A stretch of 64,000 bases of DNA from Chryseobacterium sp. 7 (GTDB taxonomy: Bacteria > Bacteroidota > Bacteroidia > Flavobacteriales > Weeksellaceae). Positions 44,411 to 51,781 of this stretch are shown here, piece by piece (the first letter of the stretch is position 1; the number at the start of each line of letters is the position of its first letter). The notes below the pieces were generated by a model, which saw only the letters and a program-made list of their open reading frames with translations, was not told the DNA's origin and searched no databases. A program made the translations under genes and the position numbers. The DNA is taken from contig NZ_RCCA01000001.1 of NCBI RefSeq assembly GCF_003663845.1, positions 1,798,001 through 1,862,000 of the forward strand. Reading direction: 5' to 3'.

Positions 44411-45667
44411 ATGAGCATCAATTTCACAACAGCAACTATTAAAGACTTTGAGAATATACCAGACAACAATATGGCTCAAAGAGCTGAAATTTTTTATGAA
44501 TATTTAGACTTTGTAAAGTCTAACGGACACATGAACTACAGGCTGAAGAACACTTCAGGAACCAATGCAATACTGAATGTAAATATTGCAGACCAAAACA
44601 GAGAATTTGTTAGTTTTGTATCAAGTGATTATTTAGGATTTACACAGCACCCGAAAGTAAAACAGGCAGCTATCGAAGGAATAGAGAAGTATGGAACAGG
44701 AACAGGAGCTACACCTCTTATCGGTGGTTACTTTGATTATCACAATGCTTTAGAAAAAAGAATTTCAAGTTTTTTTAAAAGAACAGAAGATGAAGCCGTA
44801 GTGTTTACTACCGGCTATACCGCTAATAGTGCTAGTTTACAGTGCTTAATGCAGAAAGAAGATCTTGCTATTTTAGACATGGCAGTGCATGCCAGCGTAC
44901 ATGAAGGATGTGCTTTTACCAATAAAAAAACATTTCCGCACAATAATTTGGAATCTTTGGAACACATTTTGAAGGTATCTGAAAATCTGTACCGTACGAA
45001 ACTCGTTATTGTGGACGGAGTGTATTCCCAGGATGGTGATACCTCCCGTATTAATGAGATCTACAATCTTGTGAAAAAGTATAATGCCTTTCTAATGGTA
45101 GACGACGTGCATGGCGTTGGTATCCTTGGAGAAACAGGTAGAGGTACTTTGGAAGAAGCCGGATTATTGGATAAAGTAGACATCATCACAGGAACATTCA
45201 GTAAAACGTTTGGAAACCTGGGTGGATACGTCATAGCTGATAAAAAAATAGCAGCCTTTATCAGATTCCATTCCCGTCAGCAGATTTTCTCAGCAACAGC
45301 TCCACCATCATCCGCAGGAATTGTTAAAGCCATTGATTTAATAGACGAAGAACCTATCTGGAGAGAAAAACTCTGGAATAATATCAATTATTTCAAAAAA
45401 GGTCTTGATAATTTAGGATTAGATACAGGAGTGACCTGTTCCGCAATCATTCCCGTGAAAATTGGAGATCCCTATGTAACAGGCGAAGCCGGAAAACTAC
45501 TAATAGAAAAAGGAATCTATACCAACCCGATTCTTTATCCGGCGGTACCAAGAAAAGATGCGCGTATCAGGATGAGTGTAACGGCAAGACACGAAAAAGA
45601 ACATCTCGACAAAACGCTTAACGCGTTTGATGATATTAATAAAAAATTGCATATTGCGAAAAAATAA
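44411..45667 (+). CDS. Alpha-oxoamine synthase, serine palmitoyltransferase-like
   Basis: The 418-residue PLP-dependent enzyme of the KBL/SPT/BioF family joins an amino acid to an acyl-CoA with loss of CO2. Recognisable are FVSSDYLGFTQHPKVK, the GTGATPLIGGYFDYHNALE motif, VDDVHGVGILGETGRGT and the PLP-binding lysine in GTFSKTFGNLGG. The N-terminal 50 residues before this block resemble bacterial serine palmitoyltransferases more than BioF. Flavobacteria make sphingolipids, so SPT is the best guess; KBL or CqsA-like activity cannot be excluded. A TetR-family gene starts 5 bp downstream. Confidence 0.8.
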   Translation: MSINFTTATIKDFENIPDNNMAQRAEIFYEYLDFVKSNGHMNYRLKNTSGTNAILNVNIADQNREFVSFVSSDYLGFTQHPKVKQAAIEGIEKYGTGTGATPLIGGYFDYHNALEKRISSFFKRTEDEAVVFTTGYTANSASLQCLMQKEDLAILDMAVHASVHEGCAFTNKKTFPHNNLESLEHILKVSENLYRTKLVIVDGVYSQDGDTSRINEIYNLVKKYNAFLMVDDVHGVGILGETGRGTLEEAGLLDKVDIITGTFSKTFGNLGGYVIADKKIAAFIRFHSRQQIFSATAPPSSAGIVKAIDLIDEEPIWREKLWNNINYFKKGLDNLGLDTGVTCSAIIPVKIGDPYVTGEAGKLLIEKGIYTNPILYPAVPRKDARIRMSVTARHEKEHLDKTLNAFDDINKKLHIAKK

Positions 45668-45672
45668 TAATT

Positions 45673-46305
45673 ATGCCTAGAAAAGTAGTGCAGGGTCCCA
45701 TTAGGGACAAAGAAAAAACAAAGCAAAAACTGCTTGCTGCAGTTGGTAAAATTTTAAGAGTAAAAGGATACTCCGGACTAAAAGTAAGTAAAATTGCCGC
45801 CGTAGCTGGATTTGATAAAAAATTGATCTATGAGTACTTTGGAAGTACTGATAAACTAATCGATGAATATATCAAATCTCAGGATTATTGGAGCCAGGTC
45901 AACCAGGATGTTGATATGGATTTCTCCGACGGTGGACATGAACTTACCAAAATGGTTGTACTGAACCAGTTCGAAAACCTGAAGAAAAATAAAGAACTTC
46001 AGAAGATTATCCTTTGGGAGCTTTCAGAAAGCAAGCCTATTCTTAAGAAATTAGTTGAGCAGCGCGAGGAAGTAGGAGAAGTTTTATTTGGAAATATCTC
46101 AGATCCTTATTTTGGTGAAGGAGTAGCTACAAGACACAGAGCAATTATGGCTTTGATTGTTTCAGGAGCTTATTACCTGAACCTTTATACAGGATATAAC
46201 GCCAACAAGTTCTGCGGTATCGACCTGAAAACGGAAGAAGGTAGAAAAGAGATTGAAGGCGCTATAGTTGAGTTAATTGACTTTGCATACAGCAAAAAAA
46301 AGTAG
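45673..46305 (+). CDS. TetR/AcrR family regulator
   Basis: The 210-residue protein has an N-terminal TetR HTH (KEKTKQKLLAAVGKILRVKGYSGLKVSKIAAVAGFDKKLIYEYFGSTDKLIDEYI, 12-66). A helical ligand-binding domain with no recognised motif follows. It is cotranscribed with the oxoamine synthase, an arrangement that suggests feedback control by a lipid or acyl-CoA intermediate. The ligand is not known. Confidence 0.88.
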   Translation: MPRKVVQGPIRDKEKTKQKLLAAVGKILRVKGYSGLKVSKIAAVAGFDKKLIYEYFGSTDKLIDEYIKSQDYWSQVNQDVDMDFSDGGHELTKMVVLNQFENLKKNKELQKIILWELSESKPILKKLVEQREEVGEVLFGNISDPYFGEGVATRHRAIMALIVSGAYYLNLYTGYNANKFCGIDLKTEEGRKEIEGAIVELIDFAYSKKK

Positions 46306-46402
46306 AGGTTAAAAGTTTTCCTATTTAAACAGAAATATTTTTTTGTTGATATTTGAAAACTTTTAATTTTCAAATTAAAACTATATTTCTTATTTTTGAC
46401 CA

Positions 46403-47488
46403 ATGGAAAATTTTATAGTATCTGCAAGAAAATATCGTCCTCAAGAGTTTGATACAGTTGTAGGGCAATCCCATATTACAGATACTTTAGAACATGCAAT
46501 TGAAGAAAGTCAGTTAGCTCAGGCATTACTTTTTTGTGGTCCTCGTGGTGTAGGTAAAACTACTTGCGCAAGGATCCTGGCAAGAAAAATAAATGAGAAA
46601 GATGGCTCGGTTTCAGAAGACGGCTTTGCCTATAATATCTATGAATTGGATGCTGCATCCAATAACTCTGTAGATGATATCAGAGAACTGATAGATCAGG
46701 TAAGATTTGCCCCTCAGGTGGGTAAATACAAAGTATATATCATAGATGAGGTTCATATGCTGTCTTCTGCCGCTTTCAATGCCTTCCTGAAAACGCTGGA
46801 AGAGCCGCCGGCTCATGCTATTTTCATTCTGGCTACTACGGAGAAACATAAAATTATTCCAACAATTTTATCCCGTTGTCAGATTTACGACTTCAAGAGA
46901 ATTACGATTGAAGACATCCAGAGCCATCTCAAAAATATTGCCCAGAAAGAAAATATCCAGTATGAAGACGATGCATTGTATCTGATCGCACAAAAAGCTG
47001 ATGGTGCATTAAGAGATGCGCTTTCCATTTTCGACAGGCTTTCTACTTTCTCCCAGAAAAATATTACGCTGGCAAAAGCAGCTGAAGTATTAAATATCCT
47101 GGATTATGATCAGTATTTGAATATTGTGGATCTCGCCAAGGAAAACAAAATTCCTGAAGTGCTTTTCGCATTCAATGAGATTGTAAAAAAAGGTTTTGAT
47201 CCTCATATTTTCATTGCCGGATTAGGGAATCATTTCAGAGATCTGATGATGGCACAAAATACTTCCACCATGGAACTCATTGAAGTGGGAGAGAAGACAA
47301 AGACTAAGTTTGTAGAACAGGGACAGAAATGGGCCGCCCAGCAGTTAATTGATGGTATTGAAATCTGCAACCATGCGGATATTAATTATAAGAATTCCAA
47401 AAACCCAAGACTTACGGTTGAAATTGCATTAATGCAGCTGGCTTCACTGACAGCTAATTTAGGCGATACTAAAAAAAAAAGTTCCTGA
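46403..47488 (+). CDS. dnaX: DNA polymerase III subunit gamma/tau, ATPase part (gamma-like reading)
   Basis: The 361-residue zero-frame product holds the clamp-loader ATPase. It has Walker A GPRGVGKTT (46-54), the DEVHML Walker B, the LATTEKHKIIPTILSRCQIY sensor/arginine-finger region and the oligomerisation domain to about 350. The CxxC zinc insert of proteobacterial DnaX is absent, as in flavobacteria. The frame ends ...GDTKKKSS after an A10 run. The rest of the protein continues in the -1 frame (47479-48102). Thus this reading would yield a short gamma-like form, or the gene has lost one base. DnaX loads the sliding clamp at replication forks. Confidence 0.93.
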   Translation: MENFIVSARKYRPQEFDTVVGQSHITDTLEHAIEESQLAQALLFCGPRGVGKTTCARILARKINEKDGSVSEDGFAYNIYELDAASNNSVDDIRELIDQVRFAPQVGKYKVYIIDEVHMLSSAAFNAFLKTLEEPPAHAIFILATTEKHKIIPTILSRCQIYDFKRITIEDIQSHLKNIAQKENIQYEDDALYLIAQKADGALRDALSIFDRLSTFSQKNITLAKAAEVLNILDYDQYLNIVDLAKENKIPEVLFAFNEIVKKGFDPHIFIAGLGNHFRDLMMAQNTSTMELIEVGEKTKTKFVEQGQKWAAQQLIDGIEICNHADINYKNSKNPRLTVEIALMQLASLTANLGDTKKKSS

Positions 47489-47520
47489 TCCTGGCTCCGT
47501 TTCTCAGTGAGAGACAGGAG
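47471..47520 (+). other. A10 slippery tract and hairpin in dnaX
   Basis: Ten A residues (47471-47480) are followed by G. A -1 slip joins the zero frame to an open frame that continues to 48102. From 47495 a hairpin can form: CTCCGTTTCTC against GAGAGAC and GGAG (to 47520), with a 3-nt loop and one bulge. Its distance from the tract (14 nt) is longer than in known dnaX signals. Confidence 0.6.
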
Positions 47521-48102
47521 GTGAAAATGCCGGCAAAAGCTCCGGAGAAAAAGGAAGTTAAAACGGAACATACTACTGCGGTTTCGGATAAAGTACAGGA
47601 AAATCCAGTAACAAAAACATCCAAACCATTATCAAGACCGGGAATCTCTTCCGGTTTCAGCATCAACTCTTTCCTGAATAAAGAAGATAAAGTAGAAGAA
47701 ACAGAAAATGTATCTGTAAGAACCGAAAATCTTCCCCAAAACCATTTTACAGATACAGATCTGCAGATGGAATGGAAAATTATGCTTAAACAGCTTCAGG
47801 TGAAAAACAACTTTGTATTTAATGCAGTAAAAACCTTTAAACTGGTAAAAGCTGAAGAACATAAAATCAAAGTTTTGTTCCCTTCAGATTCTGCCAAAGT
47901 AGAATTTGATAAAATAAGCGGAGAATTTTTTAATCATTTTAAAAGAAAAATTCAGAACCATATTATCGAGATAGAATACGTGAGAGACGTTGAAAATCTG
48001 AAGATTGAAGTGGTGACTAAAAGAAAAATGTTTGAAAAATTTATAGAAAAAAATCCACTTTTAAAAGATCTTGATGATTTAATGAAGTTTGATTTGACAT
48101 AA
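47479..48102 (+). CDS. dnaX: DnaX C-terminal (tau-specific) region, -1 frame
   Basis: This 207-codon continuation follows the A10 run in the -1 frame (KFLILAPFLSERQEV...). It is a Lys/Pro-rich linker (about 30-90) and a terminal domain (MEWKIMLKQLQVKNNFVFNAVKTFKLVKAEEHKIKVLFPSDSAKVEFDKISGEFFNHFKRKI). This corresponds to the C-terminal region of flavobacterial DnaX that binds polymerase and helicase. An in-frame ATG at 47527 with AGGAGGTG before it could also be an internal start. Either programmed frameshift, polymerase slippage, internal initiation or a one-base sequencing deletion explains the split. Confidence 0.75.
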   Translation, partial: KFLILAPFLSERQEVKMPAKAPEKKEVKTEHTTAVSDKVQENPVTKTSKPLSRPGISSGFSINSFLNKEDKVEETENVSVRTENLPQNHFTDTDLQMEWKIMLKQLQVKNNFVFNAVKTFKLVKAEEHKIKVLFPSDSAKVEFDKISGEFFNHFKRKIQNHIIEIEYVRDVENLKIEVVTKRKMFEKFIEKNPLLKDLDDLMKFDLT

Positions 48103-48122
48103 TTTTTATATATTTGTCAAAT
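48088..48122 (+). promoter_or_regulatory. Promoter and dyad upstream of the aromatic leader
   Basis: TTTG at 48088-48091 and TATATTTG at 48109-48116 (17-bp spacer) fit the Bacteroidota promoter. The dyad ATTTGACA (48092-48099) and TGTCAAAT (48115-48122) brackets the -7 element and is a candidate operator. It also overlaps the dnaX stop and could end dnaX transcription. Confidence 0.55.
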
Positions 48123-48199
48123 ATTTCTGTCGAAAATAAGTTTTTGACAAAAACAAATTACAACCAGAAACGCTAAAACAAAGACATTTCCAGAATAAA

Positions 48200-48331
48200 A
48201 TGGAAAATTTGACTAACACATATCAGTCTTTTTTTGCACCCGCTAATTACTTTTTTAGCGGTTATTTTAGTTTTTCTGCTTCTTATTATAGAAATTTCAG
48301 AACGTATTACCGATTTTATTGGTACTGTTAA
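48200..48331 (+). CDS. Aromatic-rich leader peptide (attenuator of DAHP synthase gene)
   Basis: This 43-codon frame contains 8 Phe, 9 Tyr and 1 Trp codons (about 42%), including runs such as SYYRNF and FYWYC at the end. Its start follows the predicted transcription start by about 75 nt and it ends 172 nt before the DAHP synthase/chorismate mutase gene. That is the signature of a leader peptide sensing charged tRNA-Phe and tRNA-Tyr. A hairpin CCGCTAA/TTAGCGG followed by a T-rich stretch (48240-48276) lies inside the frame. A second possible pairing, AGCCCT (48366-48371) with AGGGCT (48449-48454), lies downstream. Stalling on Phe/Tyr codons would presumably alter folding; the mechanism is inferred. 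Confidence 0.75.
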   Translation: MENLTNTYQSFFAPANYFFSGYFSFSASYYRNFRTYYRFYWYC

Positions 48332-48503
48332 CTGAATTTCTTTCCAAAAAATACAGGAGAAGTAGAGCCCTATTATTTTCCTGATTCCTTTAAACAATTT
48401 TGAACGGCATTTTTTGAAAAGAATTATAAATTAAATTTTATAATCCAAAGGGCTATTGCTGTTAACGAAAAAATGATATAAAAAAACAATAAAATTTAGA
48501 ATA

Positions 48504-49583
48504 ATGAATTTAAATGATTTGAAAAATGAGTGGATCAATGAGCTTACACAACCTCTAATGATCGCAGGACCATGCAGCGCAGAAAGTGAAGCTCAGATGC
48601 TTGAAACAGCTAAAAGGATTAAAGAATCCAACGCAAATGTATCCGTTTTCCGTGCAGGAATCTGGAAACCACGTACAAAACCAAACGGTTTCGAAGGAGT
48701 AGGAGTGATCGGTTTGAACTGGCTGAAAAAAGTAAAAGAAGAGTACGGTTTTAAAACAGCTACAGAAGTTGCCAATGCTCACCACGTATTTGCAGCATTA
48801 GAAGCAGATGTGGACGTTCTTTGGATCGGAGCTCGTTCTACAGTAAACCCATTTACAGTACAGGAAATAGCTATGGCTTTAAGAGGAACAGACAAGCCGG
48901 TATTCGTGAAAAATCCTGTTAATCCGGATCTTGCTTTATGGATTGGAGCTTTGGAAAGACTTTTAGGCCAGGATATTAAAAACCTGGGGGCAATTCACAG
49001 AGGATTTTCAACGTACCAGAAAACAAAATACAGAAATAATCCGAACTGGCAGATTGCCCTTGATTTCAAAAGCCAGTTCCCGAATATTCCAATGCTGATT
49101 GACCCTTCTCACATCTGCGGAAACAGAACAGGTCTTGCTGATATTACACAGGAAGCGCTTAACGTAGGATACCAGGGAGCTATCATTGAATCTCACTGCA
49201 ATCCTGATGAGGCGTGGAGTGATGCTTCTCAGCAGATTACACCGGAAGTTCTTGCGGATCTTATCGGTAATTTGAAAGTAAGAAGCTCTAATCTTGCAGG
49301 TTTTGAAGGTGAAATGGGAAGACACAGAACTTTAATTTCAGATCTTGACTTCCAGTTAATTGAACTGCTTTCTCAAAGAATGAAAATTTCTGAAAAGATA
49401 GGTAAGCTTAAAAAAGAGAATGATATTGCAATCTTCCAGCCTGAACGTTGGAAAGTCATCACGGAATACGCTAATCAAAAAGCGAAAGAAACAGGAATGT
49501 CTCAGGAATTCATTGAAAAAGTATTCAAAGCGATTCACGAAGAATCTATTGAAGTTCAGAATAATATTATGATCGAAAGATAA
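48504..49583 (+). CDS. Bifunctional 3-deoxy-7-phosphoheptulonate synthase/chorismate mutase (type II)
   Basis: The 359-residue fusion has an N-terminal AroF/KDPS-like DAHP synthase domain (1-260; LMIAGPCSAESEAQM, FRAGIWKPRTKP, VFVKNPVNPD, LIDPSHICGNR). A C-terminal chorismate mutase domain follows (265-359; RTLISDLDFQLIELLSQRMKISEKIGKLKKEN). The enzyme catalyses the first step of the shikimate pathway (PEP plus erythrose 4-phosphate) and also the Phe/Tyr branch-point rearrangement of chorismate. The mutase domain may also carry allosteric control. It follows an aromatic-rich leader peptide at 48200 and is probably attenuated by it. Confidence 0.95.
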   Translation: MNLNDLKNEWINELTQPLMIAGPCSAESEAQMLETAKRIKESNANVSVFRAGIWKPRTKPNGFEGVGVIGLNWLKKVKEEYGFKTATEVANAHHVFAALEADVDVLWIGARSTVNPFTVQEIAMALRGTDKPVFVKNPVNPDLALWIGALERLLGQDIKNLGAIHRGFSTYQKTKYRNNPNWQIALDFKSQFPNIPMLIDPSHICGNRTGLADITQEALNVGYQGAIIESHCNPDEAWSDASQQITPEVLADLIGNLKVRSSNLAGFEGEMGRHRTLISDLDFQLIELLSQRMKISEKIGKLKKENDIAIFQPERWKVITEYANQKAKETGMSQEFIEKVFKAIHEESIEVQNNIMIER

Positions 49584-49634
49584 ATTGAAAAGGAAGCTAG
49601 GGTAAAACCTACACTCATTTTCAGTTAAAAAATA

Positions 49635-49714
49635 AATTAGGGCTTAGGCATCAGTATTTAGTGTGACAGAAACATGTGTTTTTAAACCTATTTCCTGAAT
49701 GCTAAGCCCTAATT
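49635..49714. repeat. Inverted repeat of about 16 bp upstream of rsgA
   Basis: AATTAGGGCTTAGGCAT (49635-49651) and ATGCTAAGCCCTAATT (49699-49714) are complementary with one bulged base and enclose 47 bp. The right arm runs into the rsgA promoter (TATATTTG, 49718-49725). It could be an extragenic palindrome or operator. Confidence 0.6.
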
Positions 49715-49739
49715 ACGTATATTTGCACCAGCATTATCT

Positions 49740-50666
49740 ATGAAAGGAAAAATCATTAAATCTACAGGCAGTTGGTACCAGGTTTTGGAATTGGAAACAA
49801 ATAAAATTTTCGAGGCCAGAATCAGGGGGAAATTCAAATTAATAAAAACCAGACTTACCAATCCACTTGCTGTAGGAGATTTTGTTGAGTTTCAACTGGA
49901 ACAGGATGATATTGCCTGGATTACGAAAATCGAGCCACGCACCAATTACCTGATCAGAAAATCGGTAAACCTTTCAAAAGAAGCTCACATTATTGCTTCC
50001 AATATTGATTTAGCATGTTTTATCTTCACACTGAAGCATCCCGAAACATCTTTAGGATTTCTTGACAGATTTTTGGCGTGTTGTGAAGCCTACAATATTA
50101 CACCCGTTATCCTTTTTAATAAAATGGATGTTCTTCATGAGGAAGAAGCTGAAATTGTAAAAGACATAGAATTCCTTTATCAGGAAATAGGGTATGAGAC
50201 TTTGGAAATTTCTTCTTATTTAAAATTGAATCTTGACCAGCTACAGGAAATACTTAAAGACAGAACGTCCGTATTCTTTGGCCATTCCGGTTGTGGAAAA
50301 TCTACTTTGGTGAATGCTTTACAGCCCGGATTAAACTTAAAAACGTCCGAAATTTCAGATACCCATCTTAAAGGGAAACATACAACAACCTTTGCACAAA
50401 TGCATTTCTGGCATTTTGGCGGAAATGTTATTGATACCCCTGGTGTTCGTGAATTTGCTATGATTGATATTGAGAAAGAAGAAGTACAGCATTACTTCCC
50501 TGAGATTTTCAAGAAAAGAGAAGAATGTAAATTCCACAACTGTCTTCACATCAATGAACCAAAGTGTGCCGTTATTGATGCCCTTGAAACGGGTGAAATT
50601 CAGCATTCGCGCTATGCTACCTATATTAAACTGATGGATGAAGCGGAAGAAGCTTCCCAGAAATAA
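49740..50666 (+). CDS. rsgA: Ribosome small subunit-dependent GTPase A
   Basis: The 308-residue circularly permuted GTPase helps late 30S subunit assembly. The N-terminal OB fold is residues 1-70. The G4 motif NKMD precedes the G1 motif FGHSGCGKST, and G3 is IDTPGVREFAMIDI. The C-terminal zinc finger is CKFHNCLHINEPKC. All elements are intact and length is normal. It is a single gene with a strong terminator. Confidence 0.95.
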   Translation: MKGKIIKSTGSWYQVLELETNKIFEARIRGKFKLIKTRLTNPLAVGDFVEFQLEQDDIAWITKIEPRTNYLIRKSVNLSKEAHIIASNIDLACFIFTLKHPETSLGFLDRFLACCEAYNITPVILFNKMDVLHEEEAEIVKDIEFLYQEIGYETLEISSYLKLNLDQLQEILKDRTSVFFGHSGCGKSTLVNALQPGLNLKTSEISDTHLKGKHTTTFAQMHFWHFGGNVIDTPGVREFAMIDIEKEEVQHYFPEIFKKREECKFHNCLHINEPKCAVIDALETGEIQHSRYATYIKLMDEAEEASQK

Positions 50667-50675
50667 AATTTACAA

Positions 50676-50707
50676 AGAGACTATCACTGGATAGTCTCTT
50701 TTTTTTT
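50676..50707 (+). terminator. rsgA terminator
   Basis: AGAGACTATC (50676-50685) pairs exactly with GATAGTCTCT (50690-50699) around ACTG, followed by T8-9. Confidence 0.9.
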
Positions 50708-51296
50708 GTTTTAAATTTTTTTTGCTGGTCGCAAAGGGTGCGCTTTAATAGAACCTTATGCTTTGCTATTCTATTATCGTAATTTCAGTAAGATATTTTG
50801 TGGGTTTATTGATTTTAAGAGTAAATTCAATGTGATGGTTATTTTCAGGTTTTTTAATGTTTTATTTTTTTGAATTTTGATAAAAAAATACGTTTTTAAA
50901 TAACTCTACTTTTTGGCATCGCTATTTTGGCAGATAACTCCACTTTTGTCACATTTTGATTGATCTTAAAAATCAATTTTGAAAAAGTCGAATTGTTTTA
51001 TCAATTGAATTGAAACAGATAATATCATTAAATATGATTCGATATTGTTTTAAAAATTATATAATTAATAAAAAATACCCTTATTTTTTGAAAATAAAAA
51101 ACCCAGCCGAAGCTGGGTAAAAACTAATAACCATGAAAACTCAAATTAAACATGAGAATCGCAATAGAATAAACAATTACTATGCCAAAGTTTGGTTCAT
51201 AATTTCTTAATAAAAGTTATTTTTATGTTAAAAAAAATTAAAATAAAAATCAAAGATATTTTTTGTAATTTTGCGCCATTAAAAAAATATACATTT
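50708..51296 (+). other. Long intergenic region before ndk, with hairpin and 25-codon frame
   Basis: About 590 bp of AT-rich sequence. A 25-codon frame starting [20 protein letters not shown] (51133-51210) follows an intense 7-bp hairpin (51101-51118). I see no other gene. TAATTTTG (51266-51273) is the likely ndk -7 element. The hairpin and frame may be part of a conserved small RNA or leader. Confidence 0.45.
51101..51118 (-). terminator. UUCG-loop terminator on minus strand
   Basis: ACCCAGC (51101-51107) pairs with GCTGGGT (51112-51118). On the minus strand the loop is TTCG and six T follow, a textbook terminator for an unseen minus-strand transcript. No minus-strand gene ends here. Confidence 0.7.
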
Positions 51297-51713
51297 ATGT
51301 CTAACATTACATTCACTATGATTAAGCCTGATGCTGTTGCAGACGGACATATCGGTGCTATATTGGGAAAGATTGCTGAAGGAGGTTTCAAAATCAAAGC
51401 TTTAAAATTAACTCAGCTTACAGTTGCTGATGCAAAAAAATTCTACGAAGTACATGCTGAAAGACCATTTTATGGAGAATTAGTAGAATTCATGAGCTCT
51501 GGCCCTATCGTAGCTGCAGTTTTAGAAAAAGACAATGCAGTTGAAGACTTCAGAACATTAATCGGTTCTACTAACCCTGCAGAAGCAGCAGAAGGTACAA
51601 TCAGAAAAATGTTTGCAAGAAGCATTGGAGAAAATGCAGTTCACGGTTCAGATTCTAACGAGAATGCATTAATCGAAGCTCAGTTCCATTTTTCAGGAAG
51701 AGAGATTTTCTAA
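51297..51713 (+). CDS. ndk: Nucleoside-diphosphate kinase
   Basis: The 138-residue enzyme transfers the gamma-phosphate of ATP to nucleoside diphosphates. ATG at 51297 gives [22 protein letters not shown], the conserved start of Ndk; the upstream open frame from 51192 is leader only. The active-site His is in the motif [12 protein letters not shown], and [15 protein letters not shown] is intact. Length equals that of typical bacterial Ndk. It is a single gene, with terminator. Confidence 0.96.
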   Translation: MSNITFTMIKPDAVADGHIGAILGKIAEGGFKIKALKLTQLTVADAKKFYEVHAERPFYGELVEFMSSGPIVAAVLEKDNAVEDFRTLIGSTNPAEAAEGTIRKMFARSIGENAVHGSDSNENALIEAQFHFSGREIF

Positions 51714-51733
51714 GAAGATTATCTTACAAAATA

Positions 51734-51770
51734 AAATATCCGGAGAGAAATCTCCGGATATTTGTTTTTT
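51734..51770 (+). terminator. ndk terminator
   Basis: A 13-bp stem (51734-51746 with 51751-51763) around a GAAA loop, followed by TTTTTT. Confidence 0.9.
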
Positions 51771-51781
51771 ATGGGGTCGCT

